A stretch of 64,000 bases of DNA, from the NCBI RefSeq assembly GCF_042435035.1, contig NZ_JBHMQT010000009.1, forward strand, positions 1 to 64,000, given 5' to 3'. The stretch is from Sphaerimonospora cavernae (GTDB lineage Bacteria > Actinomycetota > Actinomycetes > Streptosporangiales > Streptosporangiaceae). Every line of letters begins with the position of its first letter. Positions within the stretch are counted from its first letter, which is position 1. Positions 41,388-51,676 of this stretch are shown here, piece by piece. A program made the translations under genes and the position numbers. The notes below the pieces were generated by a model, which was given only the letters and a program-made list of their open reading frames with translations, did not search any database and was not told the DNA's origin.

Positions 41388-41552
41388 AACTCCCCGTCGC
41401 TGATCGACTACGTGATCGTGCACGAGCTCGCCCACCTGCGGCGTCACGATCACGGTGCGGAGTTCTGGCGGCTGGTCGAGCGGGTGATGCCGGGCCATGC
41501 GGACTCCCGGGAACGGCTGCGGCGGCTCGGCCCCGACCTGTGGCTCCCCTGA
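41388..41552 (+). pseudogene. C-terminal remnant of a YgjP/SprT-like metallopeptidase
   Basis: The frame reads SPSLIDYVIVHELAHLRRHD then HGAEFWRLVERVMPGHADSR and stops normally. HELAH is the zinc-binding HExxH motif of DUF45/YgjP proteins. Only the last 50 or so residues remain; upstream sequence has no matching N-terminal domain or start codon in this frame. A decayed gene is the simplest reading. Confidence 0.55.
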
Positions 41553-41596
41553 GCTGATGGAGCCGGGCCTCGGCCTGCCGGCTACCGGATGGCCGG

Positions 41597-42847
41597 TCAG
41601 CGGATCCAGCCGCCGGAGGTGAGGGTGCCGAGCACGGTGCTCACGGCACGCTCGACGCTCATGCCGGTGGTGTCGATGACGAGGTCGGCGTCGTCGGGCT
41701 CCTCGTAGGGGTCGCTGATCCCGGTGAACTCCGGGATCAGCCCGGCCCGCGCCTTGGCGTACAGCCCCTTCCGGTCGCGGCGCTCGCACTCCTCCAGAGG
41801 GGTGGCCACGTGGACGAGCAGGAAGTCGGCGCCCACCTCCTCGGCCATGGCGCGGACCTCCTCCCGGGTCGCGGCGTACGGGGCGATCGGGGCGCAGACG
41901 GCCAGGCCGCCGTGCCGGGCGACCTCGGCCGCCACGAAGCCGATCCGCCGGATGTTGCGGTCGCGGTCCTCCCGGGAGAACGTCAGCCCGGCCGACAGCA
42001 TCCGCCGGACCACGTCGCCGTCCAGGTAGGTGACGGTCCGTCCGCCACGCTCCAGCAGCGCGTCGCGCAGGCCCCTGGCGATGGTCGACTTGCCCGAGCC
42101 CGACAGCCCGGTGAAGAAGACCACGAGCCCACGGCGGTGCGGCGGGCCGGGGATCGCGACCGGCGTCGGCCCCGCGTAGTGCTCGGTCGCGCCGTAGTTG
42201 CGCGCCACGTGCTCGCGCAGTTCCAGGTCGATCTCGGTGTCCTCGCGCGGGGCGAGCGGTACGGCGACCACCGTCGAGCCGGGCAGCCGCTCGGCCGCCT
42301 TGAGCGCGGCGCGCACCACCGCCGGGCCGCCCTCACCGAAGACGAGGGGCAGCAACACGATCGTGGCTTCCAGCTCCTCCGCGGTCGCCGCCACGTCCTC
42401 CAGCGCGGTGCCGTCCAGCGGCCCGCGCATGGTCACCGCCAGGATCTCCCCCTCGGGCAGTTCCTTGCGGACCTCCTCGGGGGTACGGCGCAGCCGGGCG
42501 AACGGGCCGTACGCCGGCGTGTCCAGCGCCTCCACCGGACCGGCCACGTGATATCCGTGCCCGTCCCCGTCTCCGGACAGTTCCCGCACGGTCAGTACGG
42601 CCACCGCGGCGCCCTCGGGGTCCCGTAGCGTGATCCGGTCGCCGAGCCGGATGGCTTCGGGTTGGATCTCCTCCGGGAGGGCGAGCGCGATGGGATCGGG
42701 CCAGGCGCCGCCGTCGGGCAACTGGCCGTGCTCGATGACCTCGTCTGCCTCGGCGACGGTAAGAAACCCCGTCAGCGGGGCGAAGGCGCCGGAGAGCAGC
42801 AGCTCCAGGTCGGCCAGCTCCCGGGCGTCGGGAATCCACTCGATCAT
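41597..42847 (-). CDS. cysC: APS kinase with N-terminal degenerate ATP-sulfurylase domain
   Basis: A 416-residue fusion. Residues 1-225 resemble the N-terminal part of single-chain ATP sulfurylase (DLELLLSGAFAPLTGFLT, residues 13-30), but the catalytic QxRNPxHxxH motif is absent; the nearest stretch reads TMRGPLDGTALED. Residues about 238-416 are an APS kinase with P-loop GLSGSGKST (247-255), the lid GLTFSREDRDRNIRRIG and LEECERRDRKGLYAKARAG. It should make PAPS from the APS formed by CysDN. The Ser of the usual ISP motif is Ala (IAPYAATREE). No PAPS reductase is nearby, which favours sulfation. Confidence 0.8.
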   Translation of the reverse strand: MIEWIPDARELADLELLLSGAFAPLTGFLTVAEADEVIEHGQLPDGGAWPDPIALALPEEIQPEAIRLGDRITLRDPEGAAVAVLTVRELSGDGDGHGYHVAGPVEALDTPAYGPFARLRRTPEEVRKELPEGEILAVTMRGPLDGTALEDVAATAEELEATIVLLPLVFGEGGPAVVRAALKAAERLPGSTVVAVPLAPREDTEIDLELREHVARNYGATEHYAGPTPVAIPGPPHRRGLVVFFTGLSGSGKSTIARGLRDALLERGGRTVTYLDGDVVRRMLSAGLTFSREDRDRNIRRIGFVAAEVARHGGLAVCAPIAPYAATREEVRAMAEEVGADFLLVHVATPLEECERRDRKGLYAKARAGLIPEFTGISDPYEEPDDADLVIDTTGMSVERAVSTVLGTLTSGGWIR

Positions 42848-42926
42848 GGGTCACCGCTTCCGATCGGTCCGTCGGCTACGCACCTTATCCGGATTCAACG
42901 GCATGCGGAGACCATCGAGTGGGCGT

Positions 42927-43685
42927 TCATATCAGGCGGGCGAAGTGGTTCTGGGGGCGGCGGATCACCATGGCGATCTCGTCCTCGGTCCCGTTGAGCC
43001 GGCCGCGCGACAACGCGGCCACCGCCCGGCAGACCGCGCCGACCAGACCGGGGTGCGGCCCCTGCCGCGCCGGACCGCTCACCGCCGAGTAATCCTCTGC
43101 GATCATGAGTCCCCGGGTCAGGCAGAACGCCTGCAGGCCCTCGCGCGATGCCAGCGGCTCGTACACCGCAGGGAGCGGCCCCACGGATTCGGCCGGGGAC
43201 AGCCCGCGCCACAGCATCCGCCGCAGCCATCGCGAGGCGGCACGATCGCATAGCCGGGCGCAGAAGCCGTACGCCGACCGCCGGTCCCGCATCTTGAGCA
43301 GCAGCAGGCCGCCGGGCCGCAGCGCGGCGACCAGCCGGTCGAGGACCAGCTCCGCGTTGCGGACGCGCTCCAGCAGGAAGGACACGTAGACCACGTCGAA
43401 CGTGCGGGGCTGGAGCGGCACCAGGCGCAGATCGCCCAGGTGCACCTCGTCCAGGTCCTTGCGATCGACGGCATGGGCCCGCAGCGGGGGCAGATCCTCG
43501 TCCACCCCGCAGACCCGAGGCTCGTGCCGCCCGACGTCCAGGACGCCGTCCCGGCCGCATCCCGCGATGAGGATGTCGAGCCGCCGGCCCAGCTGGTCGG
43601 TCCACTGTTCGCGGATCCGCTGGCTGAACACGTCGTCCTGATCCACGCGCTGGTCCACGGACGACCATTGAACCTGAGAAGACAT
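42927..43685 (-). CDS. class I SAM-dependent methyltransferase
   Basis: A 252-residue protein (258 if the upstream ATG at 43703 is used). Motif I is DILIAGCGRDGVLDVG, unusual in having AGCGRDG, followed by VCGVDEDLPPL, and motif FDVVYVSFLLERV with LRPGGLLLLKM. No ribosome site is strong. It lies 79 bp from the APS kinase gene on the same strand; methyltransferases of this type often accompany glycan-modifying genes. Substrate unknown. Confidence 0.65.
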   Translation of the reverse strand: MSSQVQWSSVDQRVDQDDVFSQRIREQWTDQLGRRLDILIAGCGRDGVLDVGRHEPRVCGVDEDLPPLRAHAVDRKDLDEVHLGDLRLVPLQPRTFDVVYVSFLLERVRNAELVLDRLVAALRPGGLLLLKMRDRRSAYGFCARLCDRAASRWLRRMLWRGLSPAESVGPLPAVYEPLASREGLQAFCLTRGLMIAEDYSAVSGPARQGPHPGLVGAVCRAVAALSRGRLNGTEDEIAMVIRRPQNHFARLI

Positions 43686-43860
43686 GACACCGAGAGTAAT
43701 CATGCTTGTACGATCGGCAGTGGATTCGCCTCGTCAAGATTTGGACGGTACGCGCGGGCGGTGCCCGTACAGGCGTAGCCTGGATAGCCTGATAATCCCC
43801 CGGTCCGATCTCGGCTCGGGGTTGTTTCGCTTGCCGTCGTGGGGCTGCAGAAGGCAATAG

Positions 43861-46800
43861 ATGTCTCTTTCCGGACTGCTCGACCTTGTCTCCGCCGAAC
43901 CGAAGCTCGCCGCCGCGCTGGAGGACTCCGGAGGGCCGGGGGGTGCCGGCGCCGAACTGGTCGCGCCGCCCGCGCTGCGGCCGTTCGCCGTCGCCGCGCT
44001 CGCTCGCGTACGGCCCGTGCTGGCCGTCACCGCCACCGGGCGTGAGGCCGAGGACCTGGCCGCCGCGCTGACCAGCCTCATCGACGAGGCATCCGTGGCG
44101 ATCTTCCCGGCGTGGGAGACGCTGCCGCATGAACGACTCTCCCCGCGCAGTGACACCGTGGGCCAGCGCCTCGCCGTACTACGCCGCCTGGCGCACCCGG
44201 TGCAGGGGGATCCGAACGCCGGCCCGCTGCGGGTCGTCGTGGCGCCGGTCCGCTCGCTGCTGCAGCCGATCGTGTCGGGCCTGGGGGAGTTGGAGCCGGT
44301 ACGGCTGCGCGCCGGTGACGACGCCGACCTGGACGACGTGGTCACGAGGCTGGTCGAGAACGGCTACCACCGCGTGGACATGGTGGAGAAGCGCGGCGAG
44401 GTCGCCGTACGCGGCGGCCTGCTCGACGTGTTCCCGCCCACCGAGGAGCACCCGCTGCGGCTGGAGTTCTGGGGGGACTCGGTCGAGGAGATCCGCTGGT
44501 TCAAGGTGGCCGACCAGCGTTCGCTCGAGATCGCCGAGGAAGGGGTGTTCGCCGCCCCCTGCCGGGAGCTCCTGCTCACCGACGACGTACGGCGGCGCGC
44601 CCGTGACCTGGGGGACGAGCACCCGGCATTGAAGGACGTCCTGGACCAGCTCGCCGACGGCGTGCCGGTCGAGGGCATGGAGGCGCTGGCGCCGGTGCTG
44701 GCCGGGTCGATGGACCTGCTCGTCGATCATCTGCCGGTGCGGTCGGCGGTCTTCGTCTGTGACCCCGAGCGCATCCGGACCCGGGCCGTGGAACTCGTGC
44801 GGACCAGCCAGGAGTTCATGGAGGCGTCCTGGATCAACGCGGCGGCCGGCGGCGAGGCGCCGATCGACCTGCGGGCGGCCGCCTTCCGGACGCTGGAGGA
44901 GGTCCGCGACCACGCCCGTGAGATCGGCCGGCCGTGGTGGACGATCGCGCCGTTCGGCGAGGGCGCCGAGATGGACGCCCACGACGTGGAGGCCTACCGC
45001 GGCGACACGCAGCGGGCGCTGGCCGACATCAAGGGCTGGCTGGGCACGGGCAAGGCCGTCGTCCTGCTCAGTGAGGGCCACGGCCCGGCCGAGCGCATGG
45101 TCGAGCTGCTCAGGGGCGTGGACGTGCCGGCCAGGCTCGTGCCCGCGCTCGACGGGCGGCCGGACCGCGACGTGGTGCGGGTCACCACCGGCCGCATCGA
45201 CCACGGCTTCATCACCCCGGACGTGGCGGTGATCACCCATCTCGACCTCGTCGGGCAGAAGGCGTCGACCAAGGACATGCGGCGGCTGCCGTCGCGGCGG
45301 CGCAACATGGTCGACCCGCTCCAGCTCAAGATCGGCGACCATGTCGTACACGAGCAGCACGGGGTCGGCCGGTACGTCGAGATGGTGCAGCGCACGATCC
45401 AGGGCGCGACCCGCGAGTACCTCGTGATCGAGTACGCCAGGGGCGACCGGCTCTACGTGCCGACCGACCAGCTCGACGAGGTCACCCGGTACGTCGGGGG
45501 AGAGGCGCCGACCCTCAACCGGATGGGCGGCGCCGACTGGGCCAAGGCCAAGACCAAGGCCAGGAAGGCGGTCAGGGAGATCGCCGGCGAGCTGATCAGG
45601 CTCTACTCGGCCAGGATGGCCTCGCCGGGTCACCCGTTCGGCGCGGACACGCCCTGGCAGCGGGAGATGGAGGACGCCTTCCCCTACGCCGAGACGAACG
45701 ACCAGCTCGAGGCGATCGAAGAGGTCAAGCGCGACATGGAGCGGCCGACTCCGATGGACCGGCTGATCTGCGGCGACGTCGGGTACGGCAAGACCGAGAT
45801 CGCGGTGCGCGCCGCCTTCAAGGCGGTGCAGGACGGCAAGCAGGTCGCGGTGCTGGTGCCGACGACGCTGCTCGTGCAGCAGCACCTGTCCACGTTCGGC
45901 GAGCGGTTCGCGAGCTTCCCCGTCACGGTCAAGCCGATCTCCCGGTTCCAGACCGACAGAGAGGTGAAGCAGACGCTCGAAGGCCTCAAGTCGGGCGGCG
46001 TCGACGTCGTGGTCGGCACCCACCGGCTGCTGTCGCCGGAGGTCAGGTTCAAGGACCTCGGCCTGATCATCGTGGACGAGGAGCAGCGGTTCGGCGTCGA
46101 GCACAAGGAGGCCATGAAGCACCTGCGCACGCAGGTGGACGTGCTCGCCATGTCGGCCACGCCGATCCCGCGCACGCTGGAGATGGGCCTCACCGGCATC
46201 CGGGAGATGTCCACGATCCTCACCCCGCCCGAGGAGCGGCATCCGATCCTCACGTTCGTCGGACCGTACGACGAGAAGCAGATCGCGGCGGCGATCCGGC
46301 GCGAGCTGATGCGCGACGGGCAGACGTTCTTCGTCCACAACCGGGTGCGCAGCATCGACAAGGTCGCGGCGCGGCTGCACGAGTTGGTCCCCGAGGCGCG
46401 GATCGCGGTCGCGCACGGCCAGATGAACGAGACCCAGCTCGAAAAGATCATGGTGGACTTCTGGGAGCGCGACTTCGACGTGCTCGTCTGCACCACGATC
46501 GTGGAGTCCGGTCTCGACGTGCCGAACGCCAACACGCTGATCGTCGACCGGGCCGACAACTACGGCCTGTCGCAGCTGCACCAGCTGCGCGGCCGGGTCG
46601 GCCGGGGCCGCGAGCGCGGGTACGCGTACTTCCTCTACCCGCCGGAGGCGCCGCTGACCGAGACCGCGCACGAGCGGCTCGCGACGATCGCCCAGCACAC
46701 CGAGATGGGCGCGGGCATGTACGTCGCGATGAAGGACCTGGAGATCCGCGGCGCCGGCAACATCCTCGGGGCCGAGCAGTCCGGTCACATCGCGGGTGTC

Positions 46801-47358
46801 GGCTTCGACCTGTACGTCCGGATGATGGCGGAAGCCGTACAGGAGCAGAAGTCCAAGCTCGCCGGCGTGGAGCAGGTGGAGGAGCGGCCGGAGGTCAGGG
46901 CCGAACTGCCGATCAACGCGCACGTGCCGCACGGATACGTGACGTCGGAGCGGCTGCGGCTGGAGGCCTACAAGCGGATCGCCGCGATCGGCACCGAGGC
47001 CGACCTGACCGCGGTGCGCGACGAGCTGACCGACCGGTACGGCAGGCCGCCGCAGGAGGTGGAGAACCTGCTGGAGGTGGCGCGCTTCCGGATGAAGGCC
47101 CGGGAGGCCGGGCTGACGGACGTCACGCTCCAGGGGCAGCAGATCAGGTTCGCCCCGGTGTCGCTGAAAGATTCACAGCAGGTGCGGTTGCAGCGGCTTT
47201 ATCCCAAGTCGCTCCTGAAGCAGGCGACCGGCGTCCTGCTGGTGCCGGTGCCGCGTACCAAGCCGATCGGCGGACAGCCGCTGCGCGACCTCGACCTGCT
47301 CAAATGGTGCGAGGACCTGGTCGAGGCCATGTTCCTGGAGCCGATGCGGGTACAGTGA
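43861..47358 (+). CDS. mfd: transcription-repair coupling factor
   Basis: An 1165-residue ATPase that removes stalled RNA polymerase and recruits UvrA. The UvrB-like N-terminal module is present (AIFPAWETLPHERLSPRSDT). The polymerase-interacting RID domain begins KIGDHVVHEQHGVGRYV near residue 490. Walker A GDVGYGKTE is near 638, DEEQRFG near 739 and the TRG motif region GRVGRGRERGYAY near 915. The C-terminal UvrA-binding autoinhibitory domain is complete. Confidence 0.95.
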   Translation: MSLSGLLDLVSAEPKLAAALEDSGGPGGAGAELVAPPALRPFAVAALARVRPVLAVTATGREAEDLAAALTSLIDEASVAIFPAWETLPHERLSPRSDTVGQRLAVLRRLAHPVQGDPNAGPLRVVVAPVRSLLQPIVSGLGELEPVRLRAGDDADLDDVVTRLVENGYHRVDMVEKRGEVAVRGGLLDVFPPTEEHPLRLEFWGDSVEEIRWFKVADQRSLEIAEEGVFAAPCRELLLTDDVRRRARDLGDEHPALKDVLDQLADGVPVEGMEALAPVLAGSMDLLVDHLPVRSAVFVCDPERIRTRAVELVRTSQEFMEASWINAAAGGEAPIDLRAAAFRTLEEVRDHAREIGRPWWTIAPFGEGAEMDAHDVEAYRGDTQRALADIKGWLGTGKAVVLLSEGHGPAERMVELLRGVDVPARLVPALDGRPDRDVVRVTTGRIDHGFITPDVAVITHLDLVGQKASTKDMRRLPSRRRNMVDPLQLKIGDHVVHEQHGVGRYVEMVQRTIQGATREYLVIEYARGDRLYVPTDQLDEVTRYVGGEAPTLNRMGGADWAKAKTKARKAVREIAGELIRLYSARMASPGHPFGADTPWQREMEDAFPYAETNDQLEAIEEVKRDMERPTPMDRLICGDVGYGKTEIAVRAAFKAVQDGKQVAVLVPTTLLVQQHLSTFGERFASFPVTVKPISRFQTDREVKQTLEGLKSGGVDVVVGTHRLLSPEVRFKDLGLIIVDEEQRFGVEHKEAMKHLRTQVDVLAMSATPIPRTLEMGLTGIREMSTILTPPEERHPILTFVGPYDEKQIAAAIRRELMRDGQTFFVHNRVRSIDKVAARLHELVPEARIAVAHGQMNETQLEKIMVDFWERDFDVLVCTTIVESGLDVPNANTLIVDRADNYGLSQLHQLRGRVGRGRERGYAYFLYPPEAPLTETAHERLATIAQHTEMGAGMYVAMKDLEIRGAGNILGAEQSGHIAGVGFDLYVRMMAEAVQEQKSKLAGVEQVEERPEVRAELPINAHVPHGYVTSERLRLEAYKRIAAIGTEADLTAVRDELTDRYGRPPQEVENLLEVARFRMKAREAGLTDVTLQGQQIRFAPVSLKDSQQVRLQRLYPKSLLKQATGVLLVPVPRTKPIGGQPLRDLDLLKWCEDLVEAMFLEPMRVQ

Positions 47359-47430
47359 CCGCGGTCGTTCGCAATCTCCGCGATGTCCCAGAAATCGGCA
47401 TCAGCCGGGTGCTATCGGAAGGATCAGAAC

Positions 47431-48081
47431 GTGAAGTCGTACCGTGTGCGCGTCGCGGCCGCGGTCGTGGTCGCGGCGGTCGCCGCCGGCCCGCTGAGCG
47501 CTTGCGCCCCCGTGCAGGCCGGTGCCGCGGCGATCGTCGGCAAGGAACGCGTCAGCTCCAGCGAGCTTGACGCCGCGGTCCGGTCCATGCATGAGGATGC
47601 GGCCGCAAACGGCCTGGACGGAGCGGACAAGCAGCGCGCCACTCCGCCGCTGCCCGGGCCCCGTGAGGTGCTGGTCACCATGGCCACCACCAGGCAGTTG
47701 ATCGAGTACGGCCGCGGGCAGGGCGTCGAGGTCACCGATCGAGAGATCGACGACATGCTGATCGGCGTCGAGACCCAGGCCAAGCAGCAGGGCATGACGG
47801 TCAACCAGATGCTGCTGCTGAACGGCATCCCGCTGTCGGAAGGCCGGTCGGTCATCCGCGCTCTGCTCACCCAGCAGAAGCTGGGGTCGCGGATGGCCGG
47901 TGCCGCGGCCGACCCGCGGACCGCGGCGGAGAAGCTCGGCAAGGAGGTCGAAGCGGCAGTGCCGATCAAGTTCAGCCCGCGTTACGGCAAGTACGACCAC
48001 GAGCAGGGAATCTTCCTCGCCGACGACCGCTTCGGAGCCGTCCAGTCCGCCGCCCCCGCCGCGGCCGTCCCCCAGGACTGA
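47431..48081 (+). CDS. SurA-like N-domain lipoprotein
   Basis: A 216-residue exported lipoprotein. The signal YRVRVAAAVVVAAVAAGPLS ends in the lipobox LSAC. The mature part resembles the SurA N-terminal chaperone domain (SurA_N_3) with AIVGKERVSSSELDAAVRSM. No parvulin isomerase domain follows. The GTG at 47431 has GGAAGGATC upstream. Such proteins regularly sit between mfd and mazG in actinomycetes. A 26-bp palindrome follows. Confidence 0.75.
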   Translation: MKSYRVRVAAAVVVAAVAAGPLSACAPVQAGAAAIVGKERVSSSELDAAVRSMHEDAAANGLDGADKQRATPPLPGPREVLVTMATTRQLIEYGRGQGVEVTDREIDDMLIGVETQAKQQGMTVNQMLLLNGIPLSEGRSVIRALLTQQKLGSRMAGAAADPRTAAEKLGKEVEAAVPIKFSPRYGKYDHEQGIFLADDRFGAVQSAAPAAAVPQD

Positions 48082-48117
48082 CCCCAAAAAGAAACAACCC
48101 AACCCAACCCAACCCGC

Positions 48118-48143
48118 CGTGATCTTGCAATTGCAAGATCACG
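48118..48143. terminator. 26-bp perfect palindrome after the SurA-like gene
   Basis: CGTGATCTTGCAA is followed directly by its exact complement TTGCAAGATCACG. The hairpin would be strong but lacks a T-run. The 11-mer GCAAGATCACG recurs at 48186-48196 and 48239-48249, so this may be a dispersed repeat family as well as a terminator. Confidence 0.5.
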
Positions 48144-48185
48144 GATGGCATCCTGCCTGGTCAAGGTGGCTTGCTGCGAGTTTCT

Positions 48186-48249
48186 GCAAGATCACGAAAT
48201 GTAGCCGGGCAGGTCAGTGGGGTGGTCTGCGGGTATTCGCAAGATCACG
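48186..48249. repeat. two further GCAAGATCACG copies upstream of mazG
   Basis: Copies at 48186-48196 and 48239-48249 repeat the right arm of the palindrome at 48118-48143 in the same orientation. The second ends 24 bp before the mazG start. Function unknown: protein-binding site or repeat element. Confidence 0.5.
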
Positions 48250-48273
48250 CGTGGGGGTGGTTAGGGTGGGGAC

Positions 48274-49323
48274 ATGCCGTTGATCGTGGTGACGACCTCG
48301 CCCCGGGTGCCGCCGGGGCTGCTCACGCCCGCGGCCTGGAAGGCGCTCAGCGATGGGCGGGTGCTGACCGGCCGCGCCGATCACCCCTATCTGCCCTACC
48401 TCGCCGAGGCGGGCATAAAGGTCGAGGTGATCGCCCTGGCCGCGGATTCGGCTGCGGTTTCGGCCACGATTTCGGCTCCGGCGGACGTCGCTCGCCGGAG
48501 CCGTACGGAGAAACTCGTCTGGCTGGCCGCGCAGGACGGCGACGAGGCGTTCATGCGCGCCGTCGGCCACGCCGCCCTCGCCCTGGACGACCCGCCGGTC
48601 ATCGAGGTCGTACCCGGCTCCTACGACCTGCCGGGGGCGAGACTGCTCGATCTCGTCCAGGTCATGGACCGCCTCAGACGTGAGTGTCCCTGGGACCGTG
48701 GGCAGACTCACGAGTCGCTGGTGCCGTACCTCGTGGAGGAGGCCTACGAGGTGCTCGACACCATCGACCGGGGTGATTACGGGGCGCTCCAGGAGGAACT
48801 CGGCGACCTGCTGCTCCAGATCGTCTTCCACGCCCGGATCGCCCAGGAGAGAACGGGCGCAGAAAGGTCGGCCCAGGAAAGGTCGGTGCAGGATGGCGAC
48901 GGGTTCGACATCGACGACGTCGCCACCGGGATCGTGGACAAGCTGATCCGCCGCCATCCCCACGTGTTCGCCGACGTCAGGGTGTCCGGCGCCGCCGAGG
49001 TCAGCGACAACTGGGAGGCGATCAAGGCGGCCGAGCGCGCCGCCAGGGGCGAGACGAAGTCGGCGCTCAGCGGCGTGCCGATGGCCCAGCCCGCGCTCTC
49101 CCTCGCCGCCCAGCTGCTGCGCCGGGCCGGCCGTGCCGGAGCGCCGGACGCGGTTACTGACGGGCTTGGCGACGGCCTGCCCACGGACACCGGCGCGCGG
49201 CTCTTCCAGCTGGTACGGCAGGCGCAGGTGGCGGGGATCGACCCCGAGGCCGAGCTGAGGGCGGCCGCCAGGGAGTACCGCCGCCGGGTGGAGGAATGGG
49301 AGCGCGAACGAAGCCCGCAGTGA
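48274..49323 (+). CDS. mazG: MazG family nucleoside triphosphate pyrophosphohydrolase
   Basis: A 349-residue protein hydrolysing (d)NTPs to monophosphates. The MazG domain starts LLDLVQVMDRLRRECPWDRG near residue 126; metal ligands sit in LVEEAYEVLD and QEELGDLLLQIVFHA, with GIVDKLIRRHPHVF following. The N-terminal 110 residues are an actinobacterial extension (SAM/tetrapyrrole-methylase-like remnant is possible). It precedes eno as is usual in the phylum. Confidence 0.9.
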   Translation: MPLIVVTTSPRVPPGLLTPAAWKALSDGRVLTGRADHPYLPYLAEAGIKVEVIALAADSAAVSATISAPADVARRSRTEKLVWLAAQDGDEAFMRAVGHAALALDDPPVIEVVPGSYDLPGARLLDLVQVMDRLRRECPWDRGQTHESLVPYLVEEAYEVLDTIDRGDYGALQEELGDLLLQIVFHARIAQERTGAERSAQERSVQDGDGFDIDDVATGIVDKLIRRHPHVFADVRVSGAAEVSDNWEAIKAAERAARGETKSALSGVPMAQPALSLAAQLLRRAGRAGAPDAVTDGLGDGLPTDTGARLFQLVRQAQVAGIDPEAELRAAAREYRRRVEEWERERSPQ

Positions 49324-49404
49324 TCGGGGTGCCTTCGCCGTACTGAGTAGTAGAGACCGATAGGCTCGGTAGGCAAACCGTCCGCGATATTGCTAGGAGC
49401 GTTC

Positions 49405-50685
<1,281 letters not shown>

Positions 50686-50710
50686 CGAGCCGGAGGGTGG
50701 CTGATCGGCG

Positions 50711-51130
50711 TTGGCGAAACGACCACAGCTGAAACGGCCGCAGCTGACTGGGCGGGCGGCGATCCTCGCGGTCGTCGTCTGCGCCAACGCCATGAGCCTC
50801 GCCTACCCGGCGCGGGAGGTCATCGCCCAGCGGCGGGAGATCGCCCGGCTCGAGGAGGAGCAGACGCAGGCCCTCCACAGGCTGCGCACGCTGGAGGAAC
50901 GGCGCAAGCAGCGCGAGGACCCGGAGTACGTCAAGCAGATGCTCAAGGAGCGGCTGCACTACTGTGAGCCGGGCGCGAAGTGCTACGTCGTGCTCGACCA
51001 GAAGCCGGCCGGGTCCGCTCCCCAGGGTGGCGGCAAGAAGCCGGAGCCGCCCGCGTGGTACGTCACGCTGTGGCAGTCCGTCGAGGCCGCGGACCAGGGC
51101 CGCGACAGCGTTCCGGCGAGCCGGAACTAG
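50711..51130 (+). CDS. ftsB: septum formation initiator (FtsB/DivIC-like)
   Basis: A 139-residue bitopic membrane protein. One helix (AAILAVVVCANAMSLAYPA, near 16-34) is followed by a coiled coil (REIARLEEEQTQALHRLRTL) and the typical DPEYVKQMLKERLHY. It joins the FtsL-FtsQ division complex. TTG start with GGAGGGTGG upstream. It follows eno as in most actinomycetes. Confidence 0.88.
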   Translation: MAKRPQLKRPQLTGRAAILAVVVCANAMSLAYPAREVIAQRREIARLEEEQTQALHRLRTLEERRKQREDPEYVKQMLKERLHYCEPGAKCYVVLDQKPAGSAPQGGGKKPEPPAWYVTLWQSVEAADQGRDSVPASRN

Positions 51131-51148
51131 AGACTGGGGGAGTGCCAC

Positions 51149-51676
51149 GTGGTGGTGGATCGGGCCGACCTGGCGGCGGCGCGGGCGCAGCTCGGGCGGC
51201 CGCCGCGCGGGGTGCGGGCGGTGGCGCACCGGTGCCCCTGTGGGCTTCCCGACGTGCTGGAGACCGCGCCCCGGCTGCCCGACGGCACGCCGTTTCCGAC
51301 GCTGTTCTATCTGACCTGCCCGAAGGCGGCGTCGGCCATCGGCACGCTGGAGGCCTCGGGGCTGATGCGGCGGATGCAGGATCGGCTCGCCGAGGAGCCC
51401 GAGCTGGCCGCCGCCTACCTGGCGGCGCATGAGGACTACCTCGCCCGCCGGGACGGCGCCGCCGACGAGGAGGGCGTGGAGCCGCTGCCTCGGGGCACGC
51501 AGACCGCCGGGGGCATGCCGGACCGCGTCAAGTGCCTCCACGCGCTGGTCGCGCACGAGCTCGCGGTGCCCGGCGCCAACCCGTTCGGTCGGGAGGCGCT
51601 CGACGCCCTGCCCGAATGGTGGGCCGACGGCCCCTGCGCCGCCCCGGCCCCGGGCAGCGAAGAGGAGGACTCATGA
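51149..51676 (+). CDS. DUF501 family protein
   Basis: A 175-residue cytoplasmic protein with the DUF501 pattern: LGRPPRGVRAVAHRCPCGLP, FPTLFYLTCPKA and GGMPDRVKCLHALVAHELA, including conserved Cys and His residues that could bind metal. Function is unknown. It is conserved between ftsB and ppx in actinomycetes. GTG start. It overlaps ppx by 4 bp. Confidence 0.85.
   Translation: MVVDRADLAAARAQLGRPPRGVRAVAHRCPCGLPDVLETAPRLPDGTPFPTLFYLTCPKAASAIGTLEASGLMRRMQDRLAEEPELAAAYLAAHEDYLARRDGAADEEGVEPLPRGTQTAGGMPDRVKCLHALVAHELAVPGANPFGREALDALPEWWADGPCAAPAPGSEEEDS

Noticed and set aside
41300..41557. 85-codon ORF after the ECF operon
   Set aside because: The other frame of the same stretch encodes a recognisable metallopeptidase tail with HExxH; this frame has only shadow composition.
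44179..46932. 917-codon open frame antisense to mfd
   Set aside because: Long antisense frames are expected in high-GC genes; the sequence is Val/Asp/Arg-rich without any domain, and mfd on the other strand is unambiguous.
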